Shown: positions 8,851-15,983 of the stretch, piece after piece | Position numbering within the stretch: the first letter of the stretch is position 1 | Layout: every line of letters starts with the position of its first letter | Assembly: GCF_051912485.1 (NCBI RefSeq) | Contig: NZ_CP196822.1 | Coordinates: 2,294,001 to 2,358,000, forward strand | DNA from: Nitrobacter sp051912485 | Lineage (GTDB): Bacteria; Pseudomonadota; Alphaproteobacteria; Rhizobiales; Xanthobacteraceae | Reading direction: 5' to 3' | DNA: 64,000 nt | Notes under the pieces: model-generated | Seen by the model: the letters and a program-made list of their open reading frames with translations, nothing else | Databases searched by the model: none | Told to the model about the DNA's origin: nothing | Program-made: the position numbers and the translations under genes

Positions 8851-9681
8851 TCAAATTCGATCAACAAGGGTGCCCTCCACATTGCGGAAGAAACGCCCCC
8901 CGCCCCAGAACAGGGCGATGGACAGGCCGACGAACAACGCCACTCCCGCCAGCGAAGGCGGCGCAGAACCAAGCACCGCCCAACGCATCGAATCCACCAT
9001 CACCGCCGCCGGATTGAGCTGATACAGCCAGCGGATTTGCTCGGGCACGAGAGAGGCCGGATAAACAACGGGGGTAAGATACATGCCCACCTGCATGATA
9101 AAAGGCACGGTGATGCCGATATCACGATAGATCGCATTGAGCGGCGCCAGCCACAGCACGATGGCGTAGCCGAAGAACGTGATCGCAAGAAGGATCACGG
9201 GAATGAAGACGATCGTCCATTGCACATGCGCGCGGAAGGCCAGGGCAATCACAATCAGGGCCAGGATCGCGATCATGCAGTCAAGGGCCGCTGCCAGCGG
9301 CGGAACAAGAGGGATGACCTGCCGCGGAAAAGACACCTTGGTGATCAGCGCGGTATTGGCGACAAGGCTGCCGGTGCCATCCACCACGATCCGGCTGAAG
9401 AACTGCCAGACCACGAGCCCGGAGAAAGCGAACAGCGGATAGGGTTGCCCGTCCGAGGGAATGCGCACGAACACCATGAACACGATGGTGAAGATCGCCG
9501 TCGTGATCAACGGCTGCAACACCACCCAGAGGAAACCGATCACTGCCTGCCGGTAGCGGATCGCGATCTCCCGCCGCGCCAGCACCAGCAGCAGTTCACG
9601 GCTGGTCCAGATCGCACGCAGATCCTCCAGCGCGCTACGTTCGCTGTGCGGTTTGATGATCGTGATTGCATTCGACGTCAT
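8851..9681 (-). CDS. wzm: Polysaccharide ABC transporter permease (Wzm)
   Basis: An ABC-2 type permease with about six hydrophobic segments, for example GFLWVVLQPLITTAIFTIVF and the C-terminal VALFVGLSIALFWGGG. The motifs REIAIRYRQAVIGFLWVVLQP and MYLTPVVYP are typical of Wzm/TagG proteins. The ATG at 9681 (MTSNAITI) gives 276 residues, the usual family length. An in-frame ATG at 9798 would add 39 mostly polar residues without similarity to the family. No strong ribosome site precedes either. It is the first structural gene after a 225-bp leader with regulatory hairpins and an ops-like site, so it probably heads the antiterminated operon. Confidence 0.9.
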   Translation of the reverse strand: MTSNAITIIKPHSERSALEDLRAIWTSRELLLVLARREIAIRYRQAVIGFLWVVLQPLITTAIFTIVFMVFVRIPSDGQPYPLFAFSGLVVWQFFSRIVVDGTGSLVANTALITKVSFPRQVIPLVPPLAAALDCMIAILALIVIALAFRAHVQWTIVFIPVILLAITFFGYAIVLWLAPLNAIYRDIGITVPFIMQVGMYLTPVVYPASLVPEQIRWLYQLNPAAVMVDSMRWAVLGSAPPSLAGVALFVGLSIALFWGGGRFFRNVEGTLVDRI

Positions 9682-9816
9682 GTTTTCAAATTTGCTCGCA
9701 CGAAGATGGATGGCATGAGGTTCTGTTTGTCCGTTTCCGGAGCATTGCGATCGCGGGTCGCCGCTCGTCGAGGCTGGATGGTTTGCAGTGTCTGCCATCT
9801 CGATACAGCGATTCAG

Positions 9817-9828
9817 GCAGGCTACCGC
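9817..9828 (-). promoter_or_regulatory. ops-like element in the wzm leader
   Basis: Read on the minus strand the bases are GCGGTAGCCTGC, an exact match to the core of the enterobacterial ops element, GCGGTAGNNTGC, to which RfaH is recruited when RNA polymerase pauses. It lies 136 nt before the chosen wzm start, downstream of an rfaH-like gene. The preceding base is T rather than the G of the E. coli element, and no T-run follows. Whether alphaproteobacterial RfaH-like proteins use this sequence is not known to me. Confidence 0.55.
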
Positions 9829-9830
9829 AC

Positions 9831-9854
9831 TTCGGGTGAAACGGTTCACCCGAA
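9831..9854 (-). promoter_or_regulatory. Perfect 10-bp hairpin just upstream of the ops-like site
   Basis: TTCGGGTGAA and its exact complement TTCACCCGAA are separated by four bases (ACGG on the plus strand). In the leftward transcript this is a very stable stem-loop ending two bases before the ops-like element. No U-tract follows, so it looks less like a terminator than a pause-promoting or RNA-stability hairpin. A pause hairpin next to an RfaH recruitment site would make functional sense, but this is inference. Confidence 0.5.
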
Positions 9855-9867
9855 GCAGTTCTTCATC

Positions 9868-9904
9868 AAAACGGCGGGCACCGCTGCAAGCGGTCTTCCG
9901 CCGT
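9868..9904 (-). terminator. Terminator-like hairpin between the rfaH-like gene and wzm
   Basis: On the minus strand, directly after the stop codon of the rfaH-like gene, ACGGCGG pairs with CCGCCGT (7 bp), enclosing an inner ACCGC/GCGGT stem with loop TTGCA. The outer stem is followed by TTTTGATG, so the U-tract is short (four). It could stop transcripts from the regulator promoter or act as an attenuator that antitermination overrides. The short U-run makes it a moderate call. Confidence 0.5.
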
Positions 9905-9906
9905 AT

Positions 9907-10416
9907 TCAGACCGTTCCGATCGACTCCACCGGAGCCGAAACCCGCACTTCCCGCCCGAGCAGATCGAGCAGCACGGCCACCCTGCGCGCGTCAGCGATA
10001 CGTTCGATCATCACGCGCGCGTCGGCAAAGATGCCATCGACAATGCGGGCGGGAGAGCCGGCCGCCATGCCCGCCGGCAGACCGAGCTGGACATAGCCGC
10101 CCTCGCCTTCACGGGCGCGGATTTCATCGATGACGGCACGCGGCACGCAGGCCGGTTCGTCGCCCGACAGCACGAACTGGCTGACACCGAATGTCGATTG
10201 CACCGCGCGCCAGCGATCGCGCGCCAGATCGAGAGCAACGAACAGATAACGCGGAAACAGCGGCCGCGTCACCATTTCCGTTTTGCGCGCGTGGCGGCGG
10301 GTGCGCTGATATTTCGGCAGATAGCTCGAAAAGCCCTGACGCTGCAGATTGAATTCGACGCGGGCCTCGGCCTGCGGTTGGGTGTGGACGAGATACCAGG
10401 CCGGCTGATCGCTCAC
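9907..10416 (-). CDS. RfaH-like NusG paralogue (transcription antitermination factor)
   Basis: A 169-residue protein of NGN-plus-KOW type. The N-terminal domain shows WYLVHTQPQAEARVE, RPLFPRYLFVALD and GVSQFV, and the C-terminal half ends with the beta pattern RVAVLLDLLGREVRVSAP. The spacing of PLFPRYLFV, GVSQFV and the VP-VI pattern follows E. coli RfaH more closely than NusG. GTG at 10416 is preferred: it overlaps the upstream stop by 4 bp (GTGA) and has GGGAG 6 nt upstream. Such paralogues load on paused polymerase and let it read through long surface-polysaccharide operons. The RfaH DNA-contact residues of E. coli (HTTT region) are not conserved. It precedes the ten-gene leftward operon. 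Confidence 0.82.
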   Translation of the reverse strand: MSDQPAWYLVHTQPQAEARVEFNLQRQGFSSYLPKYQRTRRHARKTEMVTRPLFPRYLFVALDLARDRWRAVQSTFGVSQFVLSGDEPACVPRAVIDEIRAREGEGGYVQLGLPAGMAAGSPARIVDGIFADARVMIERIADARRVAVLLDLLGREVRVSAPVESIGTV

Positions 10417-11054
10417 GGCGCGCTCCCTTCCACGACAGTGTCCCGCAACCGCAGCCGCAGCAGAGTCGGGGCATGGACACGGCCGGCGCCGAACACCGCA
10501 AGCGCGGCATCGTGGCATTCCTGCGCGCCGGCCAGAGCCGTAACGACCGCCCCGTCGAGCGGCTTCAGCGTTTCCATTCGCTGGCGAAGTTCATCGTCAT
10601 CCGTCACGGCTGCGATCACCGCTGCGATTTCGACGGGATGATCGCGCACGACGAGACCGGCGATTTCGGCCAGTTCGCCCTCGCCGATCAGGATCAGGCG
10701 TTTCTGCCCGCGCGCCGCGGCCGTGGCGAACACCTCGCCGCACTGGCTGCGCGCCTGCCGGAAGAACGAGAATGAATCGGAGAGGTAGCGCGCGGTGAGC
10801 CGCGACTTCTCGGCAAAGCCGTGTGGCGTCAGATAATAAGCATAGCGCCGCGCCGGAACCGTGCTGACCTTGATCAGACCCTTGCGGACGCATCGCTTGA
10901 GATAACTGTTGGCGAGGCCAAGCGCGATATTGAGTTCGCTCGCGACGGTGCGCTGGGTGATCGACGCGTTGCGTTCGACCACGTCAAGAACGGCCAGCAG
11001 CGTGCGGTCGTCTTCGGCCGAATCCTGCACCAGATCGACATCGGCGGTCTGCAT
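10413..11054 (-). CDS. Winged-helix transcriptional regulator of the polysaccharide locus
   Basis: The N-terminal 80 residues form a winged helix of the MarR-like EPS-associated type: LLAVLDVVERNASITQRTVASEL, then a recognition helix GLANSYLKRCVRKGLI and a wing RRYAYYLTPHG. The C-terminal 120 residues look like a small Rossmann-type domain (KRLILIGEGELAEIAGLVV), possibly binding a nucleotide-sugar, though no ligand can be named. It is translationally coupled to the rfaH-like gene. Two GTTCA-N5-TGAAC palindromes cover its own promoter, so it is likely autoregulated. The pairing of a MarR-like protein with a NusG paralogue is known from exopolysaccharide loci. Confidence 0.78.
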   Translation of the reverse strand: MQTADVDLVQDSAEDDRTLLAVLDVVERNASITQRTVASELNIALGLANSYLKRCVRKGLIKVSTVPARRYAYYLTPHGFAEKSRLTARYLSDSFSFFRQARSQCGEVFATAAARGQKRLILIGEGELAEIAGLVVRDHPVEIAAVIAAVTDDDELRQRMETLKPLDGAVVTALAGAQECHDAALAVFGAGRVHAPTLLRLRLRDTVVEGSAP

Positions 11055-11069
11055 TCCGCGCCCCGGTTG

Positions 11070-11123
11070 GCGTTCATCAGGTGAACGCCGTACCAGATAC
11101 CGCGTTCATGCCATGAACGTCAA
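11070..11123 (-). promoter_or_regulatory. Promoter with two GTTCA-N5-TGAAC operators upstream of the winged-helix gene
   Basis: Palindrome 1 is GTTCA-TCAGG-TGAAC (11072-11086, arms extend to 11070-11088). Palindrome 2 is GTTCA-TGCCA-TGAAC (11104-11118). Their centres are 32 bp apart, three helical turns. On the minus strand TTGACG (11118-11123) and GTATCT (11095-11100) are separated by 17 bp, a sigma-70-like pair. Palindrome 2 occupies the spacer and palindrome 1 the start region, the arrangement expected for repression. Confidence 0.65.
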
Positions 11124-11181
11124 TCATTCTTAATGTATTTAATTACCTATTAGACACGAATGCCGCGAACGGAGGCGGCTA

Positions 11182-12186
11182 TCAGTCGATCCTCGGCCTC
11201 TCCCCGGCTCCCGTTGCAAGCAACCGCCGCTCCCACGCCAACGCGTGGGTCACGATGGTGTCGAGATCGTCATAGGCGGGGGTCCAGTTCAACTCGCGGC
11301 GAAGTCTGGTCGTATCGGCAACGATCGCCGCCGGATCGCCGGCCCGCCGGCCCGCCAGCCGCACCGGGAAATCAACCGCCGACACCCGCTTCACCGCCTC
11401 GATCACCTCGCGCACAGAATAGCCCTTGCCATAGCCGCAATTCAGCGTCGCGCTGGCGCCGCCGCGCAGATACTCCAGCGCGCTGAGATGCGCACCGACC
11501 AGGTCGGTGACATGGATGTAGTCGCGAACGCAGGTGCCGTCTGGCGTCGGATAATCCGTGCCGTAAATGTCGAGGCCATCGCGCATGCCGAGCGCCGCCT
11601 GCACCGCGGCCTTGATCAGATGCGTGGCGGCCCGGGTCGACTGGCCGCAGCGCAGACCGGGATCGGCACCGGCGACATTGAAGTAGCGCAGCGCCACATA
11701 ACGCATGCCGCGCACTTCCGCGACATCGCGCAGCACCATCTCGGTCATCCATTTCGACGTGCCGTAGGGCGACATCGGCTGCGGCAAGGCGGTCTCGGCC
11801 ACCGGCATCCGTGCCGGATTGCCGTAAACGGCGGCAGTCGAGGAAAATACGAAACGGCGCACGCCTGCGCGCGTTGCTGCATCGATCAGCGCCAGCGATT
11901 TCACAGTATTGTTCGTGTAATAGCGCGCCGGATCCGCAACCGACTCCGGTACCACCGACGAAGCGGCAAAATGGACGACCTCGTCCACGAAATGAGATTC
12001 GATCAAGCGCGACACCATGTCCACATCGCCGATATCTCCTTCGAAGAAGGGCACCGATGGCGGCACAGCGCTCCGGAATCCTGTCGCCAGATTATCGAGC
12101 ACGATCACCGGTACGCCGCGGTCGAGCAGCCCGAACACCATATGGCTGCCGATATAGCCGGCGCCGCCTGTCACAAGAACGGTCAT
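11182..12186 (-). CDS. galE: UDP-glucose 4-epimerase
   Basis: A 334-residue extended short-chain dehydrogenase. NAD-binding GGAGYIGSH is at the N-terminus, the catalytic Ser-Ser-Thr is in FSSTAAVYG, and the YxxxK pair is in SPYGTSKWM. The segments ALRYFNVAGADP and RDYIHVTDL are the GalE pattern. It interconverts UDP-glucose and UDP-galactose (or the N-acetyl forms) for polysaccharide synthesis. It starts with ATG at 12186 and ends 127 bp before the regulator gene in the same direction; that gap has its own promoter, so galE is probably a separate unit. Confidence 0.92.
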   Translation of the reverse strand: MTVLVTGGAGYIGSHMVFGLLDRGVPVIVLDNLATGFRSAVPPSVPFFEGDIGDVDMVSRLIESHFVDEVVHFAASSVVPESVADPARYYTNNTVKSLALIDAATRAGVRRFVFSSTAAVYGNPARMPVAETALPQPMSPYGTSKWMTEMVLRDVAEVRGMRYVALRYFNVAGADPGLRCGQSTRAATHLIKAAVQAALGMRDGLDIYGTDYPTPDGTCVRDYIHVTDLVGAHLSALEYLRGGASATLNCGYGKGYSVREVIEAVKRVSAVDFPVRLAGRRAGDPAAIVADTTRLRRELNWTPAYDDLDTIVTHALAWERRLLATGAGERPRID

Positions 12187-12244
12187 GAAGAAAGCCGGGT
12201 CCGGCAGTATCGGAAGGTCACGGAGCTACCTTTAATTTTCGCCG

Positions 12245-13183
12245 TTAGTGCGGCTTCTGCAGCAGCGACAGGCAATCCAGGTGGTCGATACCCCAACCAT
12301 CGGCGGTGCCGCTGAGCCGCTGAAACTTGATGGTCAGACCGCTCTGCTGTGCATAGTCGCGCATCAGCTCAGCGGTCATATCGCTTCGGTTGCCGTGGTT
12401 TTTCGTCCAACTGCTGTCAGGTGCGACCGCACCGTAATTCGAGTGATGGAGGAACGCCGTGCCGCCCGGTTTGAGCACGCGCGCAAATTCGCGGACGTAG
12501 TCCTGCACCACCAGCTTATCGAAATGCACCATCGAATCCCATGAGTAGCCGAACGTCATTGTCGCGTTGCCGACCGGGAGGACGTTGCCGGACGTGACGT
12601 GATAGCGGAAAGAGCAACCGTCCTTTTCCGACCCGAACCGCTGCCGGCAGGCTTCGATGCAACTCTGGTTGACGTCGACGAGATCGACAGTCTTCGCCAG
12701 GCGACGAAGAAACTCGGTGTTTCGGCCATGGCCACAAGCCAGTTCGATGGTATGCGCGAAGTCTGCGTCCTTGATGATCGGCCAGATGATGTCATTCCAT
12801 TGTTTGGCCATATGCGGCTCCGCATGCGCGAAGTAGAGCCCTTCGCTATGCGCTTGCGCGCATTGCTTGACGGTCAGCCAGCGCACGATCTCTTCAATGG
12901 CAGCGGCGGTCGCACCGGCATCCGGATTCGAGGCAAGCTGCCGCAGCTTTGCTCCGACCTCCTTCGCGATGTCGTTCTCGAAATAGGTGATCGCATGGCC
13001 CCCCTGATGAAGGTCGTGATGCTCGATTAGAGTGCGGGTCTGCTCCGGTAGGGCAGGAAGAATATGCCGGGCATGAACGGCCCAAGCGACCGCACTTTCC
13101 GGCTGCGACCGCAGTGACGGCTTGACGAAGCGCTGGACAGTACGTTTGGAGGCCGCCAAAAGCCTCTTTGCCAGATGGGCCAT
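12245..13183 (-). CDS. Class I SAM-dependent methyltransferase
   Basis: A 312-residue protein whose C-terminal two thirds is a methyltransferase: TIELACGHGRNTEFL (motif I), VDLVDVNQSCIEACR, then FGYSWDSMVHFDKLV and ARVLKPGGTAFLHHSNY. The first 110 residues are helical and not recognisable. ATG at 13183 has GGAG about 7 nt upstream. Substrate is unknown; the setting between galE and a glycosyltransferase suggests sugar or chain methylation. It is transcribed away from the glycosyltransferase at 13347, so the 163 bp between should hold divergent promoters. Confidence 0.82.
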   Translation of the reverse strand: MAHLAKRLLAASKRTVQRFVKPSLRSQPESAVAWAVHARHILPALPEQTRTLIEHHDLHQGGHAITYFENDIAKEVGAKLRQLASNPDAGATAAAIEEIVRWLTVKQCAQAHSEGLYFAHAEPHMAKQWNDIIWPIIKDADFAHTIELACGHGRNTEFLRRLAKTVDLVDVNQSCIEACRQRFGSEKDGCSFRYHVTSGNVLPVGNATMTFGYSWDSMVHFDKLVVQDYVREFARVLKPGGTAFLHHSNYGAVAPDSSWTKNHGNRSDMTAELMRDYAQQSGLTIKFQRLSGTADGWGIDHLDCLSLLQKPH

Positions 13184-13346
13184 CTCACGCTCCAGTCAAT
13201 GCAGTTCGCAAGTCCATGTGGCTCACGTCAAGACCCGGCGCCGAGCACCGGGCGAAACCTATTCCACTTCGCCCCTATAATGGCAATTCATCGGAATTTC
13301 CACTAAGGAAGTCCGGCTGACATCGTCCGTACCCCGCGAGACTCCC

Positions 13347-14474
13347 TTGAATCGAAGGCGCCCAAAAGTCCTTTACGTCGTATCCGAAGACTGGTTGTTC
13401 CTGGCGCACCGTCTACCGATGGCACGCGCCGCCCGCGAGGCAGGGTTCGATGTGCATGTCGCGACAAAACCGAGCGGCAACAGCGATGGCATTCGCGGCG
13501 AAGGATTCACGCTGCATCCGATTCCGTTCCGGCGCGGCGCAGGCTCCGCCCTTTCAGCGGTCGCGACGATCCGCGCCATTCGGCGCCTGGAAAAATCGAT
13601 CCGCCCCGATATCGTCCATCACTCCAGCCTCCAGTGTTGCGTCTATGGCTCACTCGCGGCTTCCGGCAGTGAACTGCGTCAGATCAATGCACTGACGGGA
13701 CTGGGCTATGCCTATACCTCACAAAATCTCGACGCACGTCTGCTGAAAATCGCAATCACCGCGCTGCTTCGCTTCTTCCTGAACAGGAGCAGAAGCATCA
13801 CGCTGGTCGAGAATCCCGATGATCAGGCCCAAGTTGAAAGGCTCGGGATCGCGCGCGACCGCATCGCACTGATTTTGGGATCAGGCGTCGACACCAGACG
13901 ATTTGCACCGCTCCCGGAACCGGAAGGGCCGGTGACTGTCGGCTTCGCCGGCCGGCTGCTGCGGAACAAGGGCATCCGCGCGCTGGTCGCCGCGCATCGC
14001 CTGCTGGCGGAACACGGCATTAACACGCGCCTGCTGATCGCCGGCGCCGTAGATCCATCAAATCCGGAATCCGTCTCCGAGGCAGAAGCAGCATCGTGGA
14101 ATGACGTGTCTGGCATCACGTGGCTCGGCCAGATCGCCGACATCAGAGAGATCTGGGCCAGATCGCATATCGCCGCCCTGCCCTCGCATCGCGAAGGCTT
14201 GCCGGTCAGCCTGATGGAGGCCGCTGCGTGTGGCCGTCCGCTGATCGCGACCGACGTGCCGGGCTGCCGGGAAATTGCAATTCAGGATCGTACCGGCCTT
14301 CTGGTCGCGGTAGAAAATCCCGCTGCGCTCGCCCAAGCCATTGCAACGCTGGCGACATCGCGCGATCTGCGGCTGCGCTACGGTACCGCTGCACGTCAGT
14401 TCGTAGTGGAGCGTCTTTCAGAGAAGGTCATCGGCACGGCAATCGTACAACTCTACAAAAACCATATGGTTTAA
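13347..14474 (+). CDS. Family 4 glycosyltransferase
   Basis: A GT-B enzyme of 375 residues. The donor-binding half shows VGFAGRLLRNKGIRALV, then GITWLGQIADI and the E-x7-E type motif in SHREGLPVSLMEAAACGRPLIATDVPGCREI, the hallmark of GT4. The N-terminal half begins KVLYVVSEDWLFLAHRLPMA and contains INALTGLGYAYTS, seen in undecaprenyl-linked or lipid-A sugar transferases of the RfaB group. The start is TTG at 13347; no better in-frame start precedes the conserved N-terminal strand. It probably adds one sugar to the O-chain or core at the cytoplasmic membrane face. The gene order suggests its own promoter. Confidence 0.88.
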   Translation: MNRRRPKVLYVVSEDWLFLAHRLPMARAAREAGFDVHVATKPSGNSDGIRGEGFTLHPIPFRRGAGSALSAVATIRAIRRLEKSIRPDIVHHSSLQCCVYGSLAASGSELRQINALTGLGYAYTSQNLDARLLKIAITALLRFFLNRSRSITLVENPDDQAQVERLGIARDRIALILGSGVDTRRFAPLPEPEGPVTVGFAGRLLRNKGIRALVAAHRLLAEHGINTRLLIAGAVDPSNPESVSEAEAASWNDVSGITWLGQIADIREIWARSHIAALPSHREGLPVSLMEAAACGRPLIATDVPGCREIAIQDRTGLLVAVENPAALAQAIATLATSRDLRLRYGTAARQFVVERLSEKVIGTAIVQLYKNHMV

Positions 14475-14851
14475 GGCGGCATCCGAAGAAGCACTCGACC
14501 ATTGCCCGGCGTGACCGCGACATGCCGTACCCCGGATGCCGCGTAGTTCGTTCGCCGATGGCGCTGTTGCGGTTCTTGCCGGTTTTGTGACGGCTTGGTT
14601 CTGTGACATGCGGCGTCACGCCGATGACACGCACGACGATTGGCGGCACGAGCTGGCCCAGATTTCTGTTACATCTTCGCTCTTTGCGGTTACGATGAAC
14701 CAGAAATCTGGGCCTTCATGAAGACCCTCAGTTTGTCTCAATAAAAACATGAGCTAGACTATGCGGGGGAGCACCTATAACTGCTGGGATCCTACGGCAC
14801 AAAAGTATCGCGGCAAGCCTACCCGGTCCAGAGAAAGGATAGCAGATCAAT
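14475..14851. other. Intergenic stretch with an IS3-family end remnant
   Basis: No gene is seen. The part 14660-14740 is the reverse complement of an IS3-type left end (see the separate entry). The remainder, 14475-14640 and 14745-14851, shows no recognisable product. The latter must hold the gmd promoter, where no clear -35/-10 pair is visible to me; an AAAGGA ribosome site lies about 15 nt before the gmd start. Confidence 0.6.
14660..14740 (-). mobile_element. IS3-family left-end remnant
   Basis: The minus strand reads TGAGACAAACTGAGGG, then the stretch TTTCTGGTTCATCGTA, then CGAAGATGTAACAGAAATC. This aligns over about 80 bp with the IS3-type left end at 47105-47185. The orfA start is destroyed here, since ATG is followed at once by TAA where the other copy has AAA. 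Nothing of the transposase remains. It marks an old insertion between the glycosyltransferase and gmd. Confidence 0.65.
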
Positions 14852-15982
14852 ATGACATCGCCGACCAAACGAGCCCTCATTACCGGCATTACTGGCCAAG
14901 ACGGCTCCTATTTGGCCGAATTTCTACTTCAGAAGGGCTATGAAGTTCACGGCATCAAGCGTCGTTCTTCGTCGTTCAACACGCAGCGAATCGATCACAT
15001 ATACCAGGATCCTCACTCACCGAATCCACGGCTTGCACTCCACTACGGTGATCTGACCGATACGTCGAACCTGACGCGTATCATGCGCGAGGTAGAACCA
15101 GACGAAGTCTACAATCTCGGCGCACAAAGCCACGTAGCCGTGAGCTTTGAGGCACCGGAATACACCGCCGATGTCGACGCGATCGGCACTCTGCGGCTGC
15201 TAGAAGCCATCCGATTCTTGAAATGGGAGAAGAGAACACGATTCTATCAGGCTTCGACGTCGGAACTCTACGGACTTGTTCAGGAGGTGCCGCAGCGTGA
15301 GACGACACCCTTCTATCCGCGCAGTCCCTACGCGGTCGCCAAGCTCTATTCCTATTGGATCACCGTCAACTATCGCGAGGCCTACGGACTCTATGCCTGC
15401 AACGGCATCCTGTTCAATCATGAAAGCCCTCGCCGTGGCGAAACCTTCGTGACCCGCAAGATCACCAGAGGCATGACCAACATCGCTCACGGGCTCGAAA
15501 AATGTCTCTTTATGGGCAATATCGATGCGCTGCGCGACTGGGGACATGCCAAGGACTATGTTCGCATGCAGTGGATGATGCTTCAACCGGATGAACCTGA
15601 GGACTACGTGATCGCGATCGGGGTTCAGCACTCGGTACGCCAATTCATCCTCTGGACGGCTGCCGAGCTGGGCATCGTCCTGCGCTTCGAGGGCGAGGGC
15701 CTTGAGGAAAAGGGAGTCGTCGAGGCAGTTACCTCGAACCTCGCCCCCGCCATAAGGCCAGGCGATGTCATCGTCAGGATCGACCCTCGCTATTTTCGCC
15801 CCGCCGAGGTTGACACGCTTCTCGGCGATCCGTCTAAGGCAAGAAAAAAACTTGGCTGGACTCCCCAGATCACCGCAAGGGAGATGTGCGCGGAAATGGT
15901 GGCAGCCGATCTCAAGACGGCGCAGCGCCATGCATTCTTGCGCAAGAACGGTTTTGAGATGCCAATATCGGTAGAAAACTGA
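14852..15982 (+). CDS. gmd: GDP-mannose 4,6-dehydratase
   Basis: A full-length 376-residue extended SDR. GITGQDGSYLAEFLL is the NADP-binding motif, RRSSSFNTQRIDH and HYGDLTDTSNL are Gmd signatures. The active site has Ser/Thr in ASTSELYG with Glu, and the Tyr-Lys pair in SPYAVAKLYSYW. FNHESPRRGETFVTRKI binds the GDP moiety. It makes GDP-4-keto-6-deoxy-D-mannose, the branch point to GDP-L-fucose (via the next gene) and to GDP-perosamine (via a Per-type aminotransferase such as that at 3738). It is separated from fcl by one base. Confidence 0.96.
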   Translation: MTSPTKRALITGITGQDGSYLAEFLLQKGYEVHGIKRRSSSFNTQRIDHIYQDPHSPNPRLALHYGDLTDTSNLTRIMREVEPDEVYNLGAQSHVAVSFEAPEYTADVDAIGTLRLLEAIRFLKWEKRTRFYQASTSELYGLVQEVPQRETTPFYPRSPYAVAKLYSYWITVNYREAYGLYACNGILFNHESPRRGETFVTRKITRGMTNIAHGLEKCLFMGNIDALRDWGHAKDYVRMQWMMLQPDEPEDYVIAIGVQHSVRQFILWTAAELGIVLRFEGEGLEEKGVVEAVTSNLAPAIRPGDVIVRIDPRYFRPAEVDTLLGDPSKARKKLGWTPQITAREMCAEMVAADLKTAQRHAFLRKNGFEMPISVEN

Positions 15983-15983
15983 G

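Noticed and set aside
8146..10641. 831-codon open frame on the plus strand
   Set aside because: It is antisense to wzt, wzm and the rfaH-like gene, whose protein families are clear. It is rich in Arg, His and Asp with no domains, as expected from codon bias of high-GC genes.
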